Source: G963676655 sp963678305 (GTDB taxonomy: Bacteria; Verrucomicrobiota; Lentisphaeria; Victivallales; Victivallaceae). From it: a stretch of DNA of 64,000 bases. The notes beneath the pieces were generated by a model. It saw only the letters and a program-made list of their open reading frames with translations, made no database searches and was not told the origin of the DNA. Position numbers and translations under genes: made by a program. Shown piece by piece: positions 9,446 to 16,767 of the stretch (position 1 is the stretch's first letter; every line of letters begins with the position of its first letter). The DNA is taken from positions 248,001-312,000 of the forward strand of contig CAXXVV010000015.1 of assembly GCA_963678305.2 (NCBI GenBank), written 5' to 3'.

Positions 9446-9853
9446 TCAGTATCCTCCTGAAAAATTCAGGCTGTGAGTTTCGTCAAAAATATTTTGAATC
9501 TTAATGCGCCTGACTCCTGCCGGGACTTTACAGTCGACTACATCTCCGCGTTTTCGTCCGATTATAGACATCCCGATGGGGGATAGCACCGATAGTTCCT
9601 GGGCTTCAAAATCCGCCGGTGGAAGAACTATTTTCTTGATCATTGTTTCTTGATTGTTCGTATCAATTAGTTCTACGCACGAATAGAGCGTAATGATGTC
9701 TGGCATTATTCGTTCACTGGTAAATATTTGTGCAGAGTTTAAGTCATCGGAGAATTCCTTGAGATCGTTATTGTTCGGGTCGGAATATAACATATCCAGT
9801 AATAGTCTGTTTATTTCTTCAAAATCATCTTTGCTAATAATTATTTTATTCAT
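9446..9853 (-). CDS. Rnk-like GreA/GreB-domain protein
   Basis: Product of 135 residues. The C-terminal two thirds (about 50-125) carry the GreA/GreB C-terminal-like fold in the Rnk form: PDIITLYSCVELID, then ELSVLSPIGMSIIGRKRGD, then VPAGVRRIKIQNI. Rnk proteins bind RNA polymerase near the secondary channel and compete with Gre factors. The N-terminus has only a short helical stretch, not the long Gre coiled coil, so cleavage stimulation is unlikely. It lies between the TetR-Rnk gene (20 bases upstream) and the USP-EIIA gene (one base downstream), forming one operon. Which promoters it affects is unknown. Confidence 0.85.
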   Translation of the reverse strand: MNKIIISKDDFEEINRLLLDMLYSDPNNNDLKEFSDDLNSAQIFTSERIMPDIITLYSCVELIDTNNQETMIKKIVLPPADFEAQELSVLSPIGMSIIGRKRGDVVDCKVPAGVRRIKIQNIFDETHSLNFSGGY

Positions 9854-9873
9854 TTTATTATCCTTATTTGTCG

Positions 9874-10968
9874 TTACAGGTGAAAATCTCCAGCCGATTC
9901 CGGCTGGTAGAGGATATCTTCAATGTTATATTTTTTTATGCAGCCCTCTTCTTCAACTTTGACCGTGCTGTTTTTCCATTGACCAAGAAGTACTGAACCC
10001 AGCGGAGTCAAGATGGAGACGGCGTCATCAGAACTTGTAATATCTGATGGGAAAACCAGTCTGATGATATTTGTTTCTCCGTTTTCCATGTTTGTCAACT
10101 GCAGCTTGGAATTCATTGTAATTACATCATCGGGGACTTCGTCCGAGTTTACTATTTTGCCTTCATTGAGAGCCTTTGTTAAATGTTCTAGAGAGCTTTG
10201 ATGTTTACCTGTGTTAAACATTTGTGCCACATCCAGGAGTTCTTTCAAACGTAGATAGTCGTATTTAGTAATGAAAACTTCACGATTGAGAATACTATGC
10301 ATACTCTTTTGGGAGTCGACAAACGAATCATGCCTTTTGAGTCTTAAAACCTCCATTACGGCTTTTTTGATTTCATTCAGATTCCATTCCTGTTGTTGTG
10401 GATTGTCTGGGGCGAGCCAATAATTGACAAAAGAATTTAGTATTCCTTCAAAACCGATTGCGGCTGCTAAAGAGTTTACCGGTTCAAAAAAACCCATGTT
10501 TATCCCTTTTTCAATTATCTTGGATATTAGATCAATATATTTGTAATACAGATCTCGCGGGTGTTCGAGTATATTACTTGAACTCAATTTGTCATTGTTG
10601 ACGTAGCCCATGGAAAATGGCATCAGGAACAAGCCTTGTCGACGATAGTTGGATAGTCGCAGGGCAATAATTTTTTCAAAAGCTTTAGCTGGACCATATT
10701 TTCTATTAATGGAGGATACTTGATCAACAAGCTCGTTCCCGATTTTTTCGAGAACTTTGGCATAAAGTTTTTCTTTATTTCCAAATGTGTTATATATAGT
10801 ACCGACGGAAATATTTGCCTGTCTGGCAATTTCTTCGGCTTTTGTCGCTGAGAATCCACTTTCCTGAAATACTTTTTCAGCAATTAGAAGTATATCTGTC
10901 TGCCTTTTTTGGGCCTCTAATTGCTTGCGACTAACCTGTTTTTGTTTTTTCTTAATAGTCTTTTTCAT
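9874..10968 (-). CDS. TetR-family DNA-binding protein fused to an Rnk-like RNA-polymerase-binding domain
   Basis: Product of 364 residues. After a lysine-rich leader, residues about 20-75 are a TetR helix-turn-helix (AEEIARQANISVGTIYNTFG, then NKEKLYAKVLEKI). Residues about 75-215 are the helical TetR ligand/dimer region. Residues about 228-364 are a complete Rnk: VPDDVITMNSKLQL, VSILTPLGSVLLGQ and the ending YQPESAGDFHL, very like the end of E. coli Rnk. I start at 10968, where AAGGAA sits 7 bases upstream; an in-frame ATG at 10995 has no ribosome site. First gene of an operon with a free Rnk and USP-EIIA. I know of no characterised protein with this fusion; an effect on both promoter choice and polymerase is inferred. 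Confidence 0.88.
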   Translation of the reverse strand: MKKTIKKKQKQVSRKQLEAQKRQTDILLIAEKVFQESGFSATKAEEIARQANISVGTIYNTFGNKEKLYAKVLEKIGNELVDQVSSINRKYGPAKAFEKIIALRLSNYRRQGLFLMPFSMGYVNNDKLSSSNILEHPRDLYYKYIDLISKIIEKGINMGFFEPVNSLAAAIGFEGILNSFVNYWLAPDNPQQQEWNLNEIKKAVMEVLRLKRHDSFVDSQKSMHSILNREVFITKYDYLRLKELLDVAQMFNTGKHQSSLEHLTKALNEGKIVNSDEVPDDVITMNSKLQLTNMENGETNIIRLVFPSDITSSDDAVSILTPLGSVLLGQWKNSTVKVEEEGCIKKYNIEDILYQPESAGDFHL

Positions 10969-10985
10969 TTTTAAATTCCTTGTAG

Positions 10986-11006
10986 TATTATTCATTTTTT
11001 GAATTA
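10986..11006. promoter_or_regulatory. Candidate TetR operator, copy 1
   Basis: A 21-bp sequence with core ATTCA-N5-TGAAT (arms 10990-10994 and 11000-11004) lies just downstream of the predicted transcription start of the tetR-rnk operon. An identical 21-bp copy lies at 11071-11091, 85 bp away. Confidence 0.6.
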
Positions 11007-11018
11007 GTGTTCAATTGT

Positions 11019-11046
11019 ATTATAGTTGAATATCAAGTAAAGTCAA
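11019..11046 (-). promoter_or_regulatory. Promoter of the tetR-rnk operon
   Basis: On the minus strand, TTGACT (11041-11046) is separated by 16 bases from a perfect TATAAT (11019-11024). It sits between the two identical 21-bp candidate operators and about 50 bases before the chosen start codon. Confidence 0.65.
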
Positions 11047-11070
11047 GCCAAGTATTTAAATAATATGATT

Positions 11071-11091
11071 TATTATTCATTTTTTGAATTA
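11071..11091. promoter_or_regulatory. Candidate TetR operator, copy 2
   Basis: Exact second copy of the 21-bp sequence at 10986-11006, here upstream of the -35 box. The centre-to-centre distance of 85 bp is close to eight helical turns, so the two sites face the same side of the DNA and could support looping over the promoter. Confidence 0.6.
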
Positions 11092-11189
11092 ATATTTAAA
11101 TTAGTAAATTTTTTAATTACCATGTACTTTTTATTTGACAATCTCGAAACCGGCATTATTGTAACTCATAAACCCAACAGGAGGACACC

Positions 11190-12161
11190 ATGAAACGAAT
11201 GAAAATTGCGGACCGGGGCTGCTATTACCACCTGATGAACCGGGTCTCGGGCTACAAAGGCGACCTGCCGTTTGCCTCGGTCGACCGCGAGTACGGCTTT
11301 ACGTTGCTGCAAAATCTCACGCAATACTTCTTGATCGAGGTCATTTCCGCCGCCTGGATGGGCAATCATTTTCACCTGGTGGTCTACGCTCCCGGCCAAA
11401 ACGAACTGCCTTCCGAGGCTGAAATCGCCGCCCGCCACAACGCTTATTACAAGTCGATGGAGGGCGATTTGACCTACGCGATGAAAAAAATGCCGTTTAT
11501 TGACCCCAAACACAAAAAACTCTGCCGCGAAACCGGCGTGAAAATGATCGATATCAGCTACTTCATGCGAGCTTACCAACAGCGTTTTTCGGTGGTTTTC
11601 AACCGGACCTACGACCACATCGGCCGCCTCTGGGCCGACCGTTTCAAAAGCGTCATCCTCGAAGGCGCCGACGCCCTCGAAGCCTGTCTGCAATACGTCG
11701 AACTCAACCCGGTCCGGGCCAAATTGACCGAAAACCCGGCCGATTACCGGTTCTCCACCTGGGGACGCTACAACGGCAGCGGCAAACACCAGTACCACGC
11801 CAACTTCATCAAACACTACAAAAAATTGATCGATTATACCGACACTTCGAGCTGGAGCGACGCTGATTATTACACGGAGTTCAAATGTTCCCTGACCAGA
11901 ATTATCGCGGCCGAACGCGGCGCGAACGCGTCCGGAATAGCCGCAGAGGACCAGACCGCGCGCCGCAAAGAATCGATGCCGGTCCGCTTCCTGAGACGGA
12001 CCCGACACTTCACCGACGGAGCGATATTAGGTTCAAAACTCTTCATCCGGGCAACGGCCCGCAAATTCGATGATCCCGACCGTGTAGAAAACAAACAGCT
12101 CAGCCGCGGCCTCGACCCGAAAAGCACCGCAATCTACTGCTTCCGAAAATTGCTTTTATAA
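11190..12161 (+). CDS. REP-associated tyrosine transposase (RAYT, Y1/HUH family)
   Basis: Product of 323 residues, GC-rich against AT-rich flanks. The HUH pair is at His60 and His62 (MGNHFHLVVY). Downstream, SYFMRAYQQRFSVVFNRTYD, IGRLWADRFKS and YVELNPVRA match the RAYT/IS200-like family that cuts single-stranded REP hairpins. GGAGG lies 5 bases before the ATG. No classical insertion sequence ends or target duplication were seen, consistent with a domesticated single-copy RAYT. Its stop codon overlaps a 15-bp inverted repeat. Base composition unlike the neighbouring TetR and gdhA genes suggests acquisition by transfer. Confidence 0.9.
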   Translation: MKRMKIADRGCYYHLMNRVSGYKGDLPFASVDREYGFTLLQNLTQYFLIEVISAAWMGNHFHLVVYAPGQNELPSEAEIAARHNAYYKSMEGDLTYAMKKMPFIDPKHKKLCRETGVKMIDISYFMRAYQQRFSVVFNRTYDHIGRLWADRFKSVILEGADALEACLQYVELNPVRAKLTENPADYRFSTWGRYNGSGKHQYHANFIKHYKKLIDYTDTSSWSDADYYTEFKCSLTRIIAAERGANASGIAAEDQTARRKESMPVRFLRRTRHFTDGAILGSKLFIRATARKFDDPDRVENKQLSRGLDPKSTAIYCFRKLLL

Positions 12162-12201
12162 TTGATCATCTGCAATTGCTATATTATAAAAGCAATTGCA
12201 G
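12148..12201. repeat. Nested inverted repeats at the 3' end of the RAYT gene
   Basis: Two mutually exclusive hairpins share sequence here. A 15-bp perfect pair, AATTGCTTTTATAAT (12148-12162) with its complement at 12183-12197, overlaps the RAYT stop codon. A 10-bp pair, CTGCAATTGC (12170-12179) with GCAATTGCAG (12192-12201), competes for the same right arm. No T tract follows on either strand. It may be a transcript end for the convergent RAYT and gdhA genes or a transposase recognition structure. Confidence 0.6.
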
Positions 12202-12226
12202 AATTTGAACATAAAACGATAATGGA

Positions 12227-13570
12227 TCATACACCCAGGTCGATCATTGCGTCGGCGACTTTGCGAAATCCGGCGATGTTTGCACCTAGGACATAGTTGT
12301 CTTTTACTCCGAATTCATCCGCAGTTCTTCTGCTTATTTCATGAATATTGCGCATAATATCTTTTAGCTTGGCGTCAACTTCCGGAGCGCTCCAACCGAC
12401 ACGCATTGAATTTTGAGTCATTTCAAGGCCTGAAGTGGCCACTCCTCCGGCATTGGCCGCCTTGCCGGGGCCGAACAAAACGTTGTTTTCAAGGAAATAT
12501 TGAACTGCCTCCGGAGTTGATGGCATATTGGCCCCTTCTGAGACGCATTTGCATCCGTTTTTGACTAGAGTTTTGGCGTCGTCGAGATCCAATTCGTTTT
12601 GGGTTGCACTTGGAAGGGCTATGTCAGTTTCTGATAATTGCCAAGGTTTTCCGCCCGCGAAGAATTCTACATTGTTAAAGTTGTCCGCCACTTCATTAAT
12701 CCTGCCGCGTTTGACATTTTTCAAGTCCATGATGAATTCCAGTTGTTCATCATTCAAGCCTTCATTACACAAAATAGATCCGCTGGAATCAGACATGGTG
12801 ATAACTTTGCCGCCTAAGCTTAAAATCTTTTTGGCGGTGAATTGTGCCACATTTCCGGCTCCTGAAATCATTACCCGGCGTTTCTCAAAATCCTCGTTTC
12901 TGGTCTTTAGCATTTCAGAGACAAAATAAACGTTGCCGAATCCAGTGGCTTCGGGGCGGATTAGACTGCCTCCGAAATTCAGGCTTTTTCCTGTGAGAAC
13001 GCCCTGGTGCGCATTCGCGATTTTTTTATACATGCCGAAAAGGAATCCGATTTCCCGACTGCCAACTCCAATGTCCCCGGCGGGGACATCTGTATCAGGT
13101 CCAATATGACTTTTTAATTCACGCATGAAGTTCTGGCAGAAACGCATAATTTCAACATCGCTTTTTCCTTTGGGGTCGAAATTACTGCCGCCTTTGCCAC
13201 CCCCCATTGGCAGCGTAGTCAAACTGTTTTTAAATATTTGTTCGAAACCGAGGAATTTCAGAATGCTCAGATTGACCGAAGGATGGAAACGCAACCCCCC
13301 TTTATAAGGGCCGATTGCACTATTGAACTGAACCCGGTAGCCACGGTTGATTTGTGTGTCACCTTTGTCATCTACCCATGGAACCTGAAAAATGATAATG
13401 CGTTCCGGGATGGTTATGCGCTCCAGGATCCGATGCTTTTTGTAGGTGCTATTTCGCTCAAGCAAGGGACTCAATGCCTCAAAAACCTCAAAAACGCTTT
13501 GAAGAAATTCTGTTTGCCAGGGTTGTTCCTTTTGCAGCTCATCATAAACCTGATACGCGTACTCGTTCAT
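12227..13570 (-). CDS. gdhA: NADP-type glutamate dehydrogenase
   Basis: Product of 447 residues, the usual length of hexameric bacterial GdhA. It makes glutamate from 2-oxoglutarate and ammonium in the cytoplasm. Seen: substrate-binding GPYKGGLRFHPSV (about 88-100), catalytic lysine about 126 in PMGGGKGGSNFDP, PAGDIGVGSREIG, and the coenzyme fold with ISGAGNVAQFTAKK (about 233-246). AAAGGA precedes the ATG. It is transcribed away from an nrpR-like gene, and the region between them carries palindromes, so nitrogen- or 2-oxoglutarate-dependent repression is likely. The 3' end faces the RAYT gene. Confidence 0.98.
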   Translation of the reverse strand: MNEYAYQVYDELQKEQPWQTEFLQSVFEVFEALSPLLERNSTYKKHRILERITIPERIIIFQVPWVDDKGDTQINRGYRVQFNSAIGPYKGGLRFHPSVNLSILKFLGFEQIFKNSLTTLPMGGGKGGSNFDPKGKSDVEIMRFCQNFMRELKSHIGPDTDVPAGDIGVGSREIGFLFGMYKKIANAHQGVLTGKSLNFGGSLIRPEATGFGNVYFVSEMLKTRNEDFEKRRVMISGAGNVAQFTAKKILSLGGKVITMSDSSGSILCNEGLNDEQLEFIMDLKNVKRGRINEVADNFNNVEFFAGGKPWQLSETDIALPSATQNELDLDDAKTLVKNGCKCVSEGANMPSTPEAVQYFLENNVLFGPGKAANAGGVATSGLEMTQNSMRVGWSAPEVDAKLKDIMRNIHEISRRTADEFGVKDNYVLGANIAGFRKVADAMIDLGV

Positions 13571-13612
13571 CGATACTTTTCCTTTTTTGTTGGTGGCAAT
13601 TTAATTAATATT

Positions 13613-13626
13613 GGCAATATTATGCC
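13613..13626. promoter_or_regulatory. Candidate NrpR operator A, GGCA-N6-TGCC
   Basis: The palindrome GGCAATATTATGCC lies downstream of the predicted gdhA transcription start, where bound protein would block elongation. Its layout (four-base arms, six-base spacer) is the same as archaeal NrpR sites, GGAA-N6-TTCC in Methanococcus and GGTA-N6-TACC in Methanosarcina. Additional half sites are at 13595-13600 (GGCAAT) and 13643-13649 (ATTGCCG). Confidence 0.65.
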
Positions 13627-13662
13627 GATTAATTATTAATATATTGCCGTTTTGTTGCTGTT

Positions 13663-13691
13663 ATAATATATTTTTCTACTTAAAAAAGCAA
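13663..13691 (-). promoter_or_regulatory. gdhA promoter
   Basis: On the minus strand, TTGCTT (13686-13691), a 17-base spacer and TATTAT (13663-13668). The predicted start near 13655 is bracketed by the NrpR-like half site (13643-13649) and palindromes A and B. Confidence 0.55.
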
Positions 13692-13728
13692 GTAATAAAA
13701 CATAAAAACTGTAAAAATAAAAATATAT

Positions 13729-13744
13729 TCGGCAATATTGCCGA
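13729..13744. promoter_or_regulatory. Candidate NrpR operator B, 16-bp perfect palindrome
   Basis: TCGGCAATATTGCCGA is a perfect palindrome on the nrpR side of the intergenic region, 109 bases before the chosen nrpR start and upstream of the gdhA -35 box. It shares CGGCAATATT with site A and probably serves autoregulation, gdhA repression, or both. Confidence 0.65.
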
Positions 13745-13855
13745 TAAATAAAGGACGTGATTTATATTTTTAACTTGACTTTACGAATTCACGGGGTATT
13801 TTTGCCATTAAGTCACAGTGTTAATTCTTTTATAGAAAGCGGAAGGTTTGGTATA

Positions 13856-14875
13856 ATGGCGTTATCAGATAAAATTGAACGGAAGAAACTGGCTATACTG
13901 GAAGTTTTGAAAAATTCAACCATGCCGTTGAGCGGAAGTAAAATAACCCAATCGTTAAACGTTGCCGGCTATGATATAAGTGAGCGTACCGTTAGGCTCT
14001 ATTTGCGACAGCTGGATGAGGAAGGCTTGACCAAATCTGACGGCAAGCGCGGCAGAGTTATTACTGGAGACGGTAAACTTGAAATCGGGAGTTCCAGAAT
14101 TATTGAGCGGGTAGGGTATATGTCGGCCAAGATTGATCAGATGACTTACCGGATGAATTTTGATCTGGCATTACGAACCGGGACGGTTGTGGTCAATACC
14201 ACTTTAGTGGACCGGGAGGTGCTTCTTGAGAAAATCAAGCAGATTAAGCGGGTGTTTTCCATGGGCTATGCCATGGGGTATCTGGTCGGGGTATTGAAAC
14301 CAGGGGAAAAAATCGAAAATATGACCATTCCACCGGGCAAGGTCGGACTTTGTACGGTTTGTTCGATAACCTTGAATGGGGTGTTGCTTAAGCATGGAGT
14401 CCCGGTGCGTTCGCTTTTTTGCGGGTTGATGGAGTTGCGGGGGTACAAGCCTGTTCGCCTGGCGGAAATTATCAATTATGACGGAACCAGTCTTGACCCG
14501 CTCGAATTGTTTATACGGGGCGGAAAGACTAATTATAAAGGCGCGATATCCACCGGAAGCGGGTATATCGGCATCGGGTTCAGGGAATTTCCCGCAGAGA
14601 GTTATGACTCGGTCGTCAATCTCGCGGAAAAGCTGAAAATGATAGGCCTTGGCGGGTTTATGGAAATAGGGCGTTCCGGCCAGGCGCTCTTCAATATTCC
14701 GGTGCCTGAAGGTTGTATCGGGGCGGTGGTTGTCGGTGGGCTGAACCCGGTTGCGATACTTGAAGAAGACGGCATCAGGGTCGAAGCCAAGGCTCTTTCG
14801 GGCTTGCTTCCGTTCAATAAATTAATTCACTATGAAGAACTTGAAGGGGTTCTCAAGAGTATTAAATCCAGGTAA
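13856..14875 (+). CDS. nrpR: NrpR-like transcriptional repressor of nitrogen assimilation
   Basis: Product of 339 residues. The ATG at 13856 has GGAAGG 9 bases upstream; the frame is open from a GTG at 13757 but without a proper ribosome site. Residues about 1-70 are a winged helix of the RNase R wHTH type (IERKKLAILEVLKN, SGSKITQSLN, ISERTVRLYLRQLDEEGL). Residues about 80-335 are one NrpR (DUF128) domain, with IPPGKVGLCTVCSITLNG, LFCGLMELRGYKP, IGIGFREFPAES and VGGLNPVAILEE. In methanogens NrpR represses nitrogen genes and is released by 2-oxoglutarate. Here it is divergent from gdhA with matching palindromes. This archaeal-type regulator is uncommon in bacteria; transfer is likely. Confidence 0.9.
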   Translation: MALSDKIERKKLAILEVLKNSTMPLSGSKITQSLNVAGYDISERTVRLYLRQLDEEGLTKSDGKRGRVITGDGKLEIGSSRIIERVGYMSAKIDQMTYRMNFDLALRTGTVVVNTTLVDREVLLEKIKQIKRVFSMGYAMGYLVGVLKPGEKIENMTIPPGKVGLCTVCSITLNGVLLKHGVPVRSLFCGLMELRGYKPVRLAEIINYDGTSLDPLELFIRGGKTNYKGAISTGSGYIGIGFREFPAESYDSVVNLAEKLKMIGLGGFMEIGRSGQALFNIPVPEGCIGAVVVGGLNPVAILEEDGIRVEAKALSGLLPFNKLIHYEELEGVLKSIKSR

Positions 14876-14990
14876 TATTCATACCGGTTTTCGGTCCGTC
14901 ATTTTTTGGGGCGATTTTAGCCATAAATTTGTCGCTTGGTATCAGGTGTGACTCCGGCTCTTCTTACTATTTACAGAAAAAGGCATGATT

Positions 14991-15413
14991 TCAACCAAAA
15001 CTATTTATTTGACTTTGAGCTTTTTCTGCTTTTCTAGGAGATAATAGGTAATTCCAGAAGTGCCATGATACGGGGATCGAGAGCACCAGGGCCAAAAATC
15101 CCCAGAAATATCTAATGAGATGAATAAGAATTAATTGACGGAACCAGTTTACGTGACCTTTTGCTTTTTTTGATATAAAGCAGCCATACCTGTCAATGTA
15201 ACCAATATAAGTATCATTTTTATAAACCAATAGATATGTGTCAAAGCCGCCATGATGGGCCTCCGGGGGAAATATTGGTGAAACAGTCCTGCATCCATAC
15301 TGCCCGGCTAGAAAAAGATTCACTTTCGCTTTGAGAAAAGGATCATTGACAATAACTGATATAACAATGAACAGAAATAACGATACAAAGAAAATTGATA
15401 TTACGTATTTCAT
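14991..15413 (-). CDS. Small membrane protein of unknown function
   Basis: About 140 residues if started at the ATG at 15413, which follows TGGAAT; an upstream in-frame ATG at 15437 is possible. A hydrophobic helix at about 3-24 and another near residues 95-120 (FWGFLALVLSIPVSWHFW) suggest two membrane spans with an intervening outside loop containing a DTYIGYIDRYGCF stretch. No family recognised. It stands alone between nrpR (convergent) and the C45 hydrolase gene (85 bases upstream on the same strand). Confidence 0.55.
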   Translation of the reverse strand: MKYVISIFFVSLFLFIVISVIVNDPFLKAKVNLFLAGQYGCRTVSPIFPPEAHHGGFDTYLLVYKNDTYIGYIDRYGCFISKKAKGHVNWFRQLILIHLIRYFWGFLALVLSIPVSWHFWNYLLSPRKAEKAQSQINSFG

Positions 15414-15498
15414 GTTTATTCCATCATGACTGAACATGGTTGTTAGAGTAAATGAAGGATATTCAAAATTGCCTTGATCCCTTTAAAAAAAGATATTC

Positions 15499-16644
15499 TT
15501 AATGATTTTTCTGATAGAATTTGATCAGTTCTTTCAGGTTGACCCGGTAATATTTTTCATCGCAGGCCAGTTTCCTTCCGGACGCGTCGGCGAAATACAT
15601 GGTCTGTGATTCCGGCAGGAATATCGCGTTGTGCAGATTGGATTTCATGGCTACGGGACGTTTAATGATCTCAATCATTTTTGCGGCATCGATTTTACCG
15701 AAATTCTGTTTCAGTCTTTTACTCAGCGCTTCGGCCCGGCCTTTGCCGGAGACTAACACCGTGTCTTCAGGTACTTCGGGGAGCTGCGGATTTTGAGCAC
15801 CGGGTTTCAGAATTACAAGCGGTTTGCCGCTGATGGCGACGACTCCGGCCATATTTTTATTTTTATCCGAAAGGACGTAGTAGTAATCGCAGGTCAGAGG
15901 CGTCTTTTTCATCAGCTCGAGCGCTTCATCTACCGTGGTGCACTCCTCCATGACCCGGCGCATCAGGAATGTCATCGGCAGCCCGTCCCATTTGCCGACT
16001 CCGCCGCCGCCCATTTCTCCCATTGCCAGTCCTTTTTCGTTCATGGCGGTGACGGTGCCGATGATTCCGGCGTAACTCTGGCTGAGCCATTTATTATAGC
16101 CTTTGGGCATAAACACCATTACGACCGCATAGTTTTGCAAGCCGATTTTGCTCATGTAGTCAAGTACCCTGGCGTGAATGACTTCACCATTTTTACTGGC
16201 GGTATTTCTTACCGCCACGCCGCTGCAATGGAACATTTCCGGGAAAAAGTTGATTTGCCGTCCATCCGCTTTAGTAATTCCGGCTGCTTTGCTCATGGCA
16301 TCGCATTCCCGGTATATGCGGTCAGGAATGAATGGCTTTGTGCGCTGCATTACTTCGTCAATGCGGGTAAAGAACCAGTCGTTTTTCTTGTAGAGGTAGC
16401 CGGTCGCGACCAGCATGATGATATTACGTACTCCGGCGATTTCCGGTTTCAGCAGTTCGCCGTGGGCCGAGCCCATTTCTTCAGGAGAACCTTCAAGGAA
16501 GATAACGCGTTTTTTATTTTCCAGCCGACACAGCAGGCCGTGGGAATTGGAGGACCGCTTCACAATAGAGAGTTTTTCCGAGGTCTGTGACTGGACTGAC
16601 AGACCAAGACAGATTATCGGCAGGATAAAAAATATTCGTTTCAT
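15499..16644 (-). CDS. Secreted C45-family N-terminal-nucleophile hydrolase (acyltransferase/amidase-like)
   Basis: Product of 381 residues from the ATG at 16644, which has AAGGA upstream and begins a signal peptide (MKRIFFILPIICLGLSVQS). An in-frame ATG at 16677 lacks these. The mature part matches the acyl-CoA:6-aminopenicillanic acid acyltransferase/C45 pattern: GSPEEMGSAHGELL near the start, then FHCSGVAVRN with the candidate nucleophile Cys140, HARVLDYM, GIIGTVTAMNEKGLAMGEM and TTVDEALELMKK. Family members self-cleave before the Cys and hydrolyse amide bonds. Substrate unknown. The gene follows the alpha/beta hydrolase on the same strand after a heptamer-repeat region. Confidence 0.85.
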   Translation of the reverse strand: MKRIFFILPIICLGLSVQSQTSEKLSIVKRSSNSHGLLCRLENKKRVIFLEGSPEEMGSAHGELLKPEIAGVRNIIMLVATGYLYKKNDWFFTRIDEVMQRTKPFIPDRIYRECDAMSKAAGITKADGRQINFFPEMFHCSGVAVRNTASKNGEVIHARVLDYMSKIGLQNYAVVMVFMPKGYNKWLSQSYAGIIGTVTAMNEKGLAMGEMGGGGVGKWDGLPMTFLMRRVMEECTTVDEALELMKKTPLTCDYYYVLSDKNKNMAGVVAISGKPLVILKPGAQNPQLPEVPEDTVLVSGKGRAEALSKRLKQNFGKIDAAKMIEIIKRPVAMKSNLHNAIFLPESQTMYFADASGRKLACDEKYYRVNLKELIKFYQKNH

Positions 16645-16698
16645 TCGCTTAATCCTTATTATCGTTTTTTGCATCATTCAAATTTTTTTATTCAACTC

Positions 16699-16755
16699 AT
16701 TCGATGTTGGACGTTCAATGTTCGATGTTCGATGTTCAAAGTGTTCAATGTTCAT
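16699..16755. repeat. Heptamer repeat array (GAACATC/GAACATT units on the minus strand)
   Basis: On the plus strand the 57 bases read as units such as ATGTTCG and ATGTTCA in near-perfect period 7; on the minus strand they read GAACATT, GAACATC, GAACATC, GAACATT, GAACGTC. Arrays of this kind commonly lie beside four-helix-bundle (23S IVP-like) genes; none is present here, so it may be a remnant. It lies between the alpha/beta hydrolase stop codon and the C45 gene. Confidence 0.7.
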
Positions 16756-16767
16756 GGGGCTGCAATA

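Noticed and set aside
11166..12008. Minus-strand open frame opposite the RAYT gene
   Set aside because: Val/Phe/Gly-rich translation typical of the antisense of a GC-rich gene; no motif and no ribosome site.
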